Positions 9,530 to 16,509 of a stretch of 16,509 nucleotides of DNA are shown in pieces. A model generated the notes under the pieces. It ran no database searches and had not been told where the DNA came from. It saw nothing but the letters and a program-made list of their open reading frames with translations. A program made the translations under genes and the position numbers. Source of the DNA: Hamiltosporidium magnivora (taxonomy: Eukaryota > Microsporidia > Dubosqiidae); assembly GCA_004325065.1 (NCBI GenBank), contig PITI01000221.1, forward strand, positions 1 to 16,509, written 5' to 3'. The stretch's first letter is position 1. Each line of letters opens with the position of its first letter.

Positions 9530-9943
9530 ATACCTTATCGCATCCCCCGCAGCACACCATTGTATTGCTTACATCGCGAAACTAGTTATCTAAAGGGTGT
9601 GTAGAACTCATTAAATGGGCAGAGAGGTTGCCCCAATTTCGTCAAATCCGTTGCATAGGATGTGATAATATGTAAAAACTCAAAATATGATTCTGAAAGA
9701 ACAACAGCATTCTCACTCATTCTGGAATTTACGAACCGAATAAATAAATGTCTATTTTACCGGACCGTGACTTATATGAGTTGTAAATATACAGTAAAAT
9801 GCCATACCAACAGATATAACCTGCTACTTAGATTTCTTGGCTTTAAAATGTATGTTTTTTGTATCACACAGTCTCAAATTTCCAATCCGAGTGAAAAAAG
9901 GGTAAGTTTCCATGCTTTTACATTGCAATTACCTACAACTTAA
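9530..9943 (+). pseudogene. Decayed frame with cysteine motifs, possible transposase N-terminus
   Basis: One frame runs 138 codons with two internal stops (TAG 9602-9604, TAG 9656-9658). Pieces are RSTPLYCLHRETSYLKGV, NGQRGCPNFVKSVA, VIICKNSKYDSERTTAFSL, ILEFTNRINKCLFYRTVTYM and a longer tail ending in TAA at 9941-9943. The region is clearly less AT-rich than its flanks. CPN followed by IICKNSKYDSERTTAF and a hydrophobic stretch has the general layout of the N-terminal zinc ribbon of IS1595/Merlin-type transposases, which are common in microsporidia. The second cysteine of each pair would be lost, and no DDE catalytic domain follows. The open frame from 9662 starts at GTG, not ATG. I regard it as a relic, with the family uncertain. 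Confidence 0.35.
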
Positions 9944-10139
9944 TCGTTTTGACAATCTAGTTAAATAAAATGCTACAAACTAAGTTTTTAGAAGAGATTC
10001 ACTGTATTTGTAGACCTTTCTCTTCATACAGCCTCATAAAAAACAGAAGTTGTAGCGTGTTTTTCATTTAACCAAAAAATCAAACAATAATTTTCACAAC
10101 AATTAACATACTCATTACCAAGTAGATTGTTTCTAATTA
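9944..10139. other. Spacer, nothing recognised
   Basis: A/T-rich spacer between the relic at 9530-9943 and the tandem array upstream of the lectin gene. Confidence 0.4.
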
Positions 10140-10501
10140 AATTATTTTTTCTAAACCAACATTTTTTTATAATTTTTGATATTTTTAAAGAATCGATGCA
10201 AAAAAGGGTTTCAAATTGTTTGGTTATCCTTATTTTTGTATTCTACATTTATTCTGTGTTTTTTAAAGAATCGATGCAAGAAAGGATATTCAAATTTAAA
10301 GTTATCCTTATTTTTGTATTCAATATTTATTGTATGACTAGTAAAACCAATGAATTAAAGATATTCAAATTTTTAAATTACCTTTATCTCTGTATTCTAT
10401 ATTTATTCTTTCAATCAAAAACCACAACTAAAACAGAGGTATTCAAATTTTTAAAATATTTTTATTTCCGTATTTTTAATAAATTGGAATTTCAGAAATA
10501 A
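10140..10501 (+). repeat. 75-78 bp tandem array, in frame, just upstream of the lectin gene
   Basis: There are four diverged units and part of a fifth. AATCGATGCA recurs at 10191 and 10269 (78 bp). The following GATATTCAAATTT block recurs at 10285, 10360 and 10438 (75 and 78 bp). All spacings are multiples of three and one frame is open throughout. It has an ATG at 10196 (101 residues to the TAA at 10499-10501) and otherwise only a TTG further up. Each unit encodes a polar start such as FKESMQERIFKF followed by a hydrophobic stretch such as VILIFVFNIY. The frame is the same as that of the lectin ORF, separated from its ATG by TAA and TGA. It may be a real hydrophobic repeat protein, or old duplications of the lectin 5' end. 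The ATG has no CCC signal. Confidence 0.6.
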
Positions 10502-10510
10502 AAAAAATGA

Positions 10511-10516
10511 CCCCCA
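10511..10516 (+). promoter_or_regulatory. CCC start signal of the lectin gene
   Basis: CCCCC lies one base before the ATG at 10517, in a leader otherwise made of A runs. CCC-like motifs directly upstream of start codons are a known microsporidian gene-start signal. It decides between this ATG and the ATG at 10507, which is out of frame and stops after 17 codons. Confidence 0.7.
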
Positions 10517-11389
10517 ATGTCAATATTCCTTGGACTTTTATGCTTTGTATTTTCCAATGAAGTATTTAGATTGATGGAGCTCCTCAGTTTCTTTGCACCA
10601 GGTGTCGATGAAAATGGAAAAAGCCACAGATATGCATTTTATGACGATCATATCATTGTTACGTACTCAAGTGACAAAACGTATTTACGTTTGTGTTATT
10701 TGAATGGACCCAGCAAGGGAGGAATGTTATCTAAAAATGTGATTCCATTCGATAATTTTCGTGTAGATATTCGATTTTCACTGATAAAACCTGAAGAAAA
10801 GAGTTATGGAAATGGAATAGCATTTTGGGTGACCAAAGAAAATGAATTTATTTCTGGGGATTGTTATGGTAGAAATGAAAAATTTAGTGGTTGTCTTGTA
10901 GTATTAGACACTTCTCCTGTCTCAAAAACCGCTGGTGTTTCTTCTCCTTATATTGGTGTTGCATGTGGAAATGAATTGAATTATGACGTTTCATCGAAAG
11001 GTGCGAACATAATAAAATCACCCGTACAGCTCAAACCAACAATTTTTAATTCAAAATGTATTTTAAGAATTGAAAATATTGATAATAATCTCAAAGTTTC
11101 ATTATCTTATAAAGATAATGGATTTCAAGAAATTTATAAAATTTCAAATTCTGGAATTACAAAAGATTGTAAATTCGGTATTTCCGCAATGAATTCTTTT
11201 AATAACTTTGAATATCGAATAATTGGTATTAGAACGTATTCAGCTGAAAAGATTGCTAAGACACACACTACTGGGGAACAACATGAACCTAAGAAAGGTT
11301 CTAGGTATGTTTGGTTAATTTTTGCTGTTGTTATTGTAGCAATTGGTTATTATTTGTATCGAAAAGGTGAAAGATTAAATAAAGATTGA
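10517..11389 (+). CDS. L-type lectin domain protein, ERGIC-53/VIP36-like cargo receptor
   Basis: The 290-residue type I membrane protein is probably active in ER-Golgi sorting. Residues 1-13 (MSIFLGLLCFVFS) form a short signal peptide. About 17-243 is an L-type lectin domain: FRVDIRF (81-87) and GNGIAFW (98-104) match the strand pair usually read as W/Y-x-V-x-V/I-x-F and GADGLAIW. CLVVLDTSP (126-134) matches the FFD-containing Ca loop, KCILRI lies at 180-185, and CKFGISA (218-224) matches the GHFGISA motif. C181 and C218 may form the conserved disulfide. A single helix (264-281) is followed by a short tail, YRKGERLNKD. ERGIC-53 family proteins bind high-mannose glycans through the Asp of GADGLA; here it is Asn99, so sugar binding may be lost. 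No coiled coil and no C-terminal KKxx or FF signal are present. There is no N-x-S/T sequon. TGA at 10508-10510 excludes an upstream start. Confidence 0.85.
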   Translation: MSIFLGLLCFVFSNEVFRLMELLSFFAPGVDENGKSHRYAFYDDHIIVTYSSDKTYLRLCYLNGPSKGGMLSKNVIPFDNFRVDIRFSLIKPEEKSYGNGIAFWVTKENEFISGDCYGRNEKFSGCLVVLDTSPVSKTAGVSSPYIGVACGNELNYDVSSKGANIIKSPVQLKPTIFNSKCILRIENIDNNLKVSLSYKDNGFQEIYKISNSGITKDCKFGISAMNSFNNFEYRIIGIRTYSAEKIAKTHTTGEQHEPKKGSRYVWLIFAVVIVAIGYYLYRKGERLNKD

Positions 11390-11610
11390 TTCTTTATTTC
11401 TTTATTTTTCTATTTTAATTGTAAGGATGAATTAGATAAAGATTGATTCTTTATTATAATTTTCTATTTTAATTTTTTGATTTTTCTATTTTAATTGTAA
11501 GGATGAATTAGATAAAGATTGATTCTTTGTTATAATTTAATTTCCCATTTGTATTTTTCTATTTGTATCGAAAAAGTGAAAGATTGAATAAAGATTCATA
11601 CTTTATAAAT
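11351..11610 (+). repeat. Duplicated lectin 3' end and a 76 bp direct repeat
   Basis: The last part of the lectin CDS (TTTGTATCGAAAAGGTGAAAGATTAAATAAAGATT, 11353-11387) recurs with few changes at 11563-11597, about 210 bp downstream, where it would encode LYRKSERLNKD in place of LYRKGERLNKD. Between the two, a block containing GTAAGGATGAATTAGATAAAG occurs at 11421 and again at 11497, a 76 bp period. Each block ends in the same GATTGATTCTTT sequence found at the lectin stop. The array therefore looks as if it grew from the end of the gene. Confidence 0.75.
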
Positions 11611-11790
11611 ATTTATTATTAAATTATTTTACTAAAAGAGAGAAGGAAAGATTAAATAAAGATTTAAAATTTATGAATATTTATTATTAAATTATTTTAT
11701 TAGATAAGATATTAAGAATTAAATAAGGATTGATTCGTTATAAATATTTATTTCTAAACTATTTTATATGATCAGAGATTAAGAATTAAA
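11577..11790. repeat. Tandem array, 67-68 bp unit, three copies
   Basis: Units carry AAAGATTRAATAAAGATT near the start and AATATTTATTATTAAATTATTTTA in the middle. The AATATTTATT block starts at 11608, 11676 and 11743, so the period is 68 then 67 bp. The first unit overlaps the copied lectin 3' end, which suggests the array arose by further duplication of it. The third unit is the most diverged. Confidence 0.65.
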
Positions 11791-12332
11791 AAGTAATATT
11801 TAGGGACATAAATAAAGCCATGTCAACTGAATAGAATAAATAATTTAAAAATAAAAATATTTTAAAACAGTTCAGTAAATTGATTATTTATAAATAAAAA
11901 ATATTAAAATAGAAATATGATTTAAAAACTATAAATTTATTAGAATTGAATTTAAATAAAAATTTATTAAAATAAACTTGTCCATATCAAATCTTTTAAA
12001 ATTGAATTAAATAAAAATTTGATAAAAATTTGATAAAATAAACTTATCAATATCAAATATTTTAAAATTGAATTAAATAAAAATTTGATAAAATTGAATT
12101 AAATAAAAATTATTTTGGTCTTTATTCTTTCAGATATTTATACTTCAAAATTGTTATTAAATGAGTTAATAGATTTATTTGTTTCAAAACTCTTTATTTG
12201 TACAAAATTCACAAATCTTTTTTTATTTTTTATTTTTTACTTTTTTTTAAATAACGAATAATTAAATTTTACAAAATATTTTTTTTATTTTTGAAATACT
12301 TTTTTTACAAAAATTTCTTTTTTTAAGCCCAC
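11791..12332. repeat. Degenerate AT repeats and T-rich leader before eL35
   Basis: An ATTGAATTAAATAAAAATTTGATAAAA-type unit starts at 11945, 12001, 12067 and 12093, with the longer form followed by AAACTTGTCCATATCAAAT or a close variant. From about 12180 the sequence is almost all T runs up to the eL35 start. That T-rich tract may act as a promoter or leader. No coding frame is seen. Confidence 0.5.
12327..12332 (+). promoter_or_regulatory. CCC start signal of eL35
   Basis: GCCCAC sits immediately before the ATG at 12333 in an otherwise T- and A-only leader. An in-frame TAA at 12324-12326 leaves this as the only possible start. Confidence 0.7.
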
Positions 12333-12695
12333 ATGAAAATAGAAAGGGATTTCTTTAAAGTGCAATCAAAAGAAGATTTAAGTAAAACAATATTAGATCT
12401 TCGTAGTGTTCTTCTTTCATTGCGACAGAAGAAAGCATCTGGAAATATTGAACCAAATGAAATGTTTGAAGCCAGAAAGAATCTAGCTCGAGCTATTGGT
12501 GTTTTGAGAGAGAAGGAGTTGTTAGAAGAGATTGATAAATATAAAGATGCAGCCAAACTTCCTAAACATTTGATGCCTAAACTTACTAAAGCTAAAAGAT
12601 TAGCTTTGACACCCAAACAGTTGAGTATGAAAGTACATCGAGTAAGAAAAACAAGAAAATTGTTTCCTAAGGTTTATTTTAGTTATGCGGAATAA
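12333..12695 (+). CDS. RPL35: Cytosolic large-subunit ribosomal protein eL35 (uL29 family)
   Basis: The 120-residue protein matches the eukaryotic L35 family in length and layout. It belongs to the 60S subunit, near the polypeptide exit tunnel. The N-terminal helical hairpin typical of uL29 spans about residues 6-65 (SKEDLSKTILDLRSVLLSLR, then ARKNLARAIGVLREKEL), aligning with the LLKQLDDLKVELSQLR and IRVVRKSIARVLTVI regions of animal L35. The C-terminal eukaryotic extension has the LRPK-like segment as LMPKLTKAKRLALTPKQ (80-96) and the basic KVHRVRKTRKLFPKVYFSYA tail. No intron is needed. The gene is convergent with the transketolase gene. An AATAAA overlaps the stop codon (12691-12696), as often reported for short microsporidian 3' ends. 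The 97-residue minus-strand frame over it is a shadow. Confidence 0.93.
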   Translation: MKIERDFFKVQSKEDLSKTILDLRSVLLSLRQKKASGNIEPNEMFEARKNLARAIGVLREKELLEEIDKYKDAAKLPKHLMPKLTKAKRLALTPKQLSMKVHRVRKTRKLFPKVYFSYAE

Positions 12696-13173
12696 ATTTT
12701 TTATTTATTTTTTTATTCTGTAAGAAATTTAAAATTTTGCAATTTTTTATTATTTTCAAAACAAAGGATGCACAATTCTTTGGTTATTCATTTATAATTT
12801 AAATTTTTTATTTTTAATTATTTTTTTAATAATTTGTAATTTCGTTTGATTTTCTAAAATCTTAGGTAATTTAAAATTGTAAATTTGAATTTGTTCGCTG
12901 CTTATTTATAATTTTAGAATATTTTAATTAATTTTTGTAGTCTTTAGGTATTTAAAAGAAAAATTTGGTTGTGAAAAATAAAAAAAAATAAATTTTTATT
13001 AAATAATTGAAAGATAAAATAAAATATTTAAAAGGGAAAGTATTTGTGTGTTTATAAGAAAAAAAATTAAATTTTTATTAAAATAATTGAAAGATAAAAT
13101 AAAATATTTAAAGGGGAAAGTATTTGTGTGTCCGAGAAATTAAATAAATAAAATTTTAGCAATTAAAGTTTAC
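12696..13173. repeat. Convergent spacer with an 80 bp direct duplication
   Basis: The segment TAAATTTTTATTAAATAATTGAAAGATAAAATAAAATATTTAAAAGGGAAAGTATTTGTGTGT occurs at about 12979-13051 and again at about 13059-13131, exactly 80 bp apart over most of its length, with only a few differences (AAAGGG against AAGGGG, one A inserted). It lies just past the transketolase stop, so it would be in or next to that gene's 3' UTR. The left part of the spacer is simple A/T sequence without a frame. Confidence 0.8.
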
Positions 13174-15099
13174 TTAAAGAAGAGATAAAATCCTGTCAGA
13201 CAGTTTATCAGGCGTAAATCCGAAATAGTCATAAATATCTTCGTATTTAGCAGATTTTCCAAAAGAATCGATTCCTATTTGAAAATTTGAATATTTTTGC
13301 CATCCAAACGTACTTGAAGCCTCAATACTTATTTTAATAACCTTTGGAGGTAAAATTTTTTGTTTGTAGGATTCAGATTGCTTTTCAAAAAGTTCAAAGG
13401 AAATCATTGAAACGACAGAAACCTTTTTGTTTTTTTTCTGTAAAATTTCTGCACATTCTAATGCCAAACAAACTTCTGATCCGGTTGATATTAAAATTAT
13501 TTCTGAATTTTCACTTTCTTTAATAAAATATGCCCCATTGTACGATAAATCGATTGAAGAATTATTCAGATCTGGTAAGTTCTGTCTGCTCAGACAGACT
13601 ACAGTAGGTCCATCGTTTTCATAGGCAAATTTTAAACAAAATCTTGTTTCTCTTCCATCTGCAGGTCTCAGAACAGTTAGATTGGGTGTAGCGCGAAGTA
13701 AAGGTAAAACTTCTATCGGTTGATGCGTAGGTCCATCTTCTCCCAAACCAATAGAGTCGTGTGTCATAACATAAAGAACTTTTAAATTTGTCAAACAAGC
13801 TAGACGAAGCGAAGGAAATCCATAAGTTATAAAATTTAAAAAAGTACCACAAAAAACGAAATGGTGGCCAAAATATGAAATTCCGTTGCATATTCCCATC
13901 ATAGCATGTTCACGGATTCCGAATCTTATATAATTGCCTTTTCTGTTCTCTGCTGTAAAATCTTCAGATTCTTTCCATTTTGTAAGATTTGATGGTGTCA
14001 AATCTGCTGATCCACCAATCAAATGTTTAAATTTCGAAATATTTTCATTCAAAGCATCAGAAAAATGTTTACGTGTCGCTATTTTACCAGATTGGTTTTC
14101 ATAGGAAATTTTTAAAACAGTTTTTTCTTTTCTAAATATTTCTTCATAAATTTCTGGAAATTTAATTCGATATTTTTTGATTTTTTCATTCCAAACCTTT
14201 CGATTTTCTTTATTTCGTTGAATTACTTCTTCAAAAATTTCTTTAACTTCGTTTTTTACTAAAAATTTTTCTTCACCAAAATTTAGTTTTTCTTTTAGTT
14301 TTTTTAAATTTTCCATTCCCAGAGGAGCACCATGGACTTTGGCATTTCCTTCCAATTCACTAAATTTACCGATCGTTGTATTTAAAATTATAACTTTTGT
14401 TTTTGTAATTTTCTTATTTAAAATTTCTTCCATTTTTTTTAAATCTGAATCTCCATCTTCAATAATTTCTACTTCAAAACCGTAACTTTTAAATCTTAAA
14501 ACAGAATCATCAGACATAGAAAGACTGGTCGGTCCATCGATTGTAATTTTATTACTGTCATAAATAAAAGTAAGATTACTCAATTTTAAATGACCAGCCA
14601 GAGCAAAAGCTTCATGGCTAATTCCTTCCTGATAGCAGCCATCCCCAAAAATACAATATACCCGATTATCAAATATAGAAAGACTTTCTTTGTTGTAAAG
14701 TTTCATTTTTTCCAAGGCAATAGCATATCCAACTGCATTTGATATACCTTGTCCTAAAGGACCAGTAGATGCTTCTACGCCATCAGTAACACCGAATTCA
14801 GGATGTCCAGGTGTTATACTTCCTAACTGTCTAAATTTCTTTAAATCCTCCAAACCAATTTTATAGCCACATAAATGCCGTATTACATATTCAAGTGTAC
14901 ATGCATGTCCATTAGAAAATATAAAAATATCCCTGTTTATCCATTTAGAATCTTCAGGATCAAATCTTATATAATTCTTAAATAGAATATATACGAACGG
15001 TGCTAATCCAAGTGGTGCCCCGGGATGCCCACTTTTTGCTTCTTCAACCATTTCTGCACACAAAACACGAATATTATTTATAGATAAAATATCTGACAT
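13174..15099 (-). CDS. TKT: Transketolase
   Basis: The 641-residue, TPP-dependent transketolase of the non-oxidative pentose phosphate pathway transfers two-carbon ketol units between sugar phosphates in the cytosol. The N-terminal PP domain has SGHPGAPLGLAP (23-34, H25), SNGHA (H65), TPGHPE (H99), GPLGQGI and the TPP/metal motif starting GDGCYQEG (D153, E158) and ending at N183, then H256 in KVHGAPLG. The pyrimidine domain has R343, GGSADLTPSN (362-371), the catalytic glutamate E397 in FGIREHA, H447 in MTHDSI, and GLGEDGPTHQPIE (D455, H459). R505 lies in LSRQNLP. A C-terminal Rossmann-like domain follows. All expected yeast catalytic positions (H30, H69, H103, D157, N187, H263, R359, E418, H469, D477, H481, R528) have counterparts, so it should be active. 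It is about 40 residues shorter than yeast transketolase. An upstream in-frame TAG excludes a longer protein. Confidence 0.97.
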   Translation of the reverse strand: MSDILSINNIRVLCAEMVEEAKSGHPGAPLGLAPFVYILFKNYIRFDPEDSKWINRDIFIFSNGHACTLEYVIRHLCGYKIGLEDLKKFRQLGSITPGHPEFGVTDGVEASTGPLGQGISNAVGYAIALEKMKLYNKESLSIFDNRVYCIFGDGCYQEGISHEAFALAGHLKLSNLTFIYDSNKITIDGPTSLSMSDDSVLRFKSYGFEVEIIEDGDSDLKKMEEILNKKITKTKVIILNTTIGKFSELEGNAKVHGAPLGMENLKKLKEKLNFGEEKFLVKNEVKEIFEEVIQRNKENRKVWNEKIKKYRIKFPEIYEEIFRKEKTVLKISYENQSGKIATRKHFSDALNENISKFKHLIGGSADLTPSNLTKWKESEDFTAENRKGNYIRFGIREHAMMGICNGISYFGHHFVFCGTFLNFITYGFPSLRLACLTNLKVLYVMTHDSIGLGEDGPTHQPIEVLPLLRATPNLTVLRPADGRETRFCLKFAYENDGPTVVCLSRQNLPDLNNSSIDLSYNGAYFIKESENSEIILISTGSEVCLALECAEILQKKNKKVSVVSMISFELFEKQSESYKQKILPPKVIKISIEASSTFGWQKYSNFQIGIDSFGKSAKYEDIYDYFGFTPDKLSDRILSLL

Positions 15100-15102
15100 G
15101 GG
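15100..15102 (-). promoter_or_regulatory. CCC start signal of transketolase
   Basis: On the minus strand AAAACCC abuts the ATG with no gap. It is the only C run in the A/T leader and matches the signal at the other two certain genes. Confidence 0.7.
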
Positions 15103-15922
15103 TTTTAATTTTTTTGGATTCTAAAATGATTAATTTACAAGAAAAAGGTTTTTAATTTATATTTTTGTAAAAAAATTTACTTTAAATTGGCAATAATTAA
15201 GAAAAAAAAGGATTTAATTTCGGGTTTTTAACGTTTAATAATTTTATTTACATTACTTCAGTTTAATAACACAGATCTTATTCATTAGAAATAATTTCGA
15301 TTTATGTCAAAATATCGTTTTTGCAATTTTATTCTCAAGTAGAACGCAATGCTAAATAAATTTATTCTTTTAACATTCTTTTACTCTGTTGGTATAAAGA
15401 TAAGGTGAGGATCTATATTGTTGATCCAATATTTACTACTTATATGAGATTCTACGTTTATTATCAATTTTCATCGATATTTATTGATAACTATATTTTT
15501 CTTTTTTGATTGAAAAAATAAATTATATATTGTTTTGAATAGTAGTGATTGTATTATCCCTAAATTCTAACCGCATAGAAAGCCTTTATACTTACATTTT
15601 ATGTTATTTGGCTACAATATAATCTACTTTATAAAATAAGAAATATTTTAGCTCTACATTTATAAATAAGATTTATTATATTTACTGGCAAATCTTAGTT
15701 TGTAAGATTACCAATTTGAAGTGAATTGTATGAAAATATGGCAATTTAAATGAGTCTTACAACATATTGCTTTAATTGCAAAAATAACCTGTCAAACTAT
15801 ATCTTCTAAATTTCGACATCTTTTATTATTCGATATTCATTCATATTTCAGCTATTTTTTTAAAAAAAATCATTGAACAGAGCGCCTCTTGATTCGCATT
15901 ATAGAATTAAATTTGTATGTTT
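15103..15922. other. Intergenic upstream of transketolase, nothing recognised
   Basis: A/T-rich sequence that should include the transketolase promoter, but no defined element besides the CCC motif can be named. No coding-like frame or repeat is seen. Confidence 0.45.
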
Positions 15923-16039
15923 TTATTTATAAGATAGTAGCCTGCATATATCTGATTTCTTCATCTTGTCGCATATTAAGGTTTCCTTCTTGTATTTGTT
16001 CAAATCTCGTTGTAAAATGCTTTCTTTAGTTTTGACAAT
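15923..16039 (-). pseudogene. Short charged open frame, possible coding relic
   Basis: This is 38 codons plus stop without ATG on the minus strand, bounded by TAA at both ends. It reads IVKTKESILQRDLNKYKKET, then LICDKMKKSDICRLLSYK. Composition is protein-like and less AT-rich than the flanks, and a coding-like segment in another frame precedes it (MKVAVLYKLSKLKKAFYNE). Together they could be a frameshifted gene fragment. No family is recognised. Confidence 0.25.
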
Positions 16040-16257
16040 TTATACAATACGGCCACTTTCATTTTCAAAAATAGATTACATTTTAATTGTAAATACAGTA
16101 TAATTAAGCTTATTAACGTGACTCGATATATTTTTTCTCAATAGATCTTCAAGAGGGAATAGTATCCAGAGCTTTATATTTTTAGGTTTATATAATTCTA
16201 GTAGCAGTTTTTAAATTTATATTTCGTTTTATAAATTTACTTACTTAGTCAATAGCA

Positions 16258-16365
16258 TTACACTTCATCAAGCACCCTGGCGTTATTTAATATCGAATTA
16301 CACCTTTCACGACCAAGCGCTTTTGTTTTCTATTCGTCTATACCCAGGTGTATAAAACCACTTTT
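16258..16365 (-). pseudogene. Short relic frame
   Basis: The minus strand reads GFIHLGIDE, a TAG at 16330-16332, then KTKALGRERCNSILNNARVL and DEV to a TAA. The patch is one of the few GC-richer parts of the right flank. The frame is too short to assign. The last 150 bp of the window beyond it show nothing. Confidence 0.22.
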
Positions 16366-16509
16366 TTAAATTTAAATTGTTTTTTTATTTACTTTTTAAT
16401 TTTTCTAACAATATATTTAACCTATATAAAACCTTTCATTTCTAAACAATGAGTTTCTTCACTGTCGGCGTAGAAATTTATAGATAAAATTAACCTTATA
16501 AAGGGAATC

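Noticed and set aside
9530..9960. Prokaryotic insertion sequence or bacterial contamination
   Set aside because: Flanking composition is continuous with the eukaryotic genes, there are no inverted ends or ribosome binding sites, and the frame is decayed.
10507..10560. ATG ten bases before the lectin start
   Set aside because: It is out of frame with the lectin and stops after 17 codons. The CCC run lies after it, so it is not the gene start; a tiny upstream ORF cannot be excluded.
12323..12616. 97-codon minus-strand frame
   Set aside because: Antisense to the certain eL35 gene.
13427..13891. Frames of 65 codons (+) and 90 codons (-) inside transketolase
   Set aside because: They lie within the transketolase gene in other frames and have no independent support.
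15995..16010. GTTCAAATC resembling a tRNA T-loop
   Set aside because: The flanking bases do not pair into a T stem, and no anticodon arm or acceptor stem can be drawn around it.

Overview
The window looks like a gene-poor, very AT-rich piece of a microsporidian nuclear genome. Three genes are recognisable, all eukaryotic: a membrane-anchored L-type lectin of the ERGIC-53/VIP36 type (10517-11389, +), the cytosolic ribosomal protein eL35/uL29 (12333-12695, +) and a transketolase (13174-15099, -). All are intronless. All three start codons are directly preceded by a CCC run (0 to 2 bases away) in otherwise A/T-only leaders, which matches the CCC-like start signal known from microsporidian genes. 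Large repeat-filled intergenic space suggests one of the big-genome microsporidia (Hamiltosporidium or Edhazardia type), but genus cannot be fixed from this sequence.

Layout. 1-235 is a short tandem array of about 77 bp. 236-10100 holds no gene that I recognise. It contains three copies of a dispersed repeat of about 220 bp (A 731-953 and B 4587-4812 on +, C 8693-8916 on -), several decayed reading frames, and two weaker small-protein candidates (5659-5868 and 7087-7497, both -). Two decayed frames, 2696-2989 and 3678-3932 (+), resemble the C-terminal tail of LINE-type reverse transcriptases. Another, 9530-9943, has a cysteine-containing stretch that may be a relic of a transposase zinc ribbon. 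From 10140 to the end of the transketolase gene the sequence is gene-bearing, and the spaces between genes are filled with tandem duplications of about 55-80 bp. 15100-16509 holds only short relic frames.

How the genes relate. They do not form a pathway: one gene each for secretory sorting, translation and the non-oxidative pentose phosphate pathway. The lectin and eL35 genes point the same way, and the transketolase gene is convergent with eL35. The most interesting points are the lectin with an Asn in place of the conserved ligand-binding Asp, the in-frame 75-78 bp array abutting the lectin start and a copied piece of its 3' end downstream, and the dispersed repeat whose copy C keeps a 73-residue open frame ending exactly at a GTAAGT sequence. 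No tRNA, rRNA, CRISPR array or prokaryotic feature was seen.
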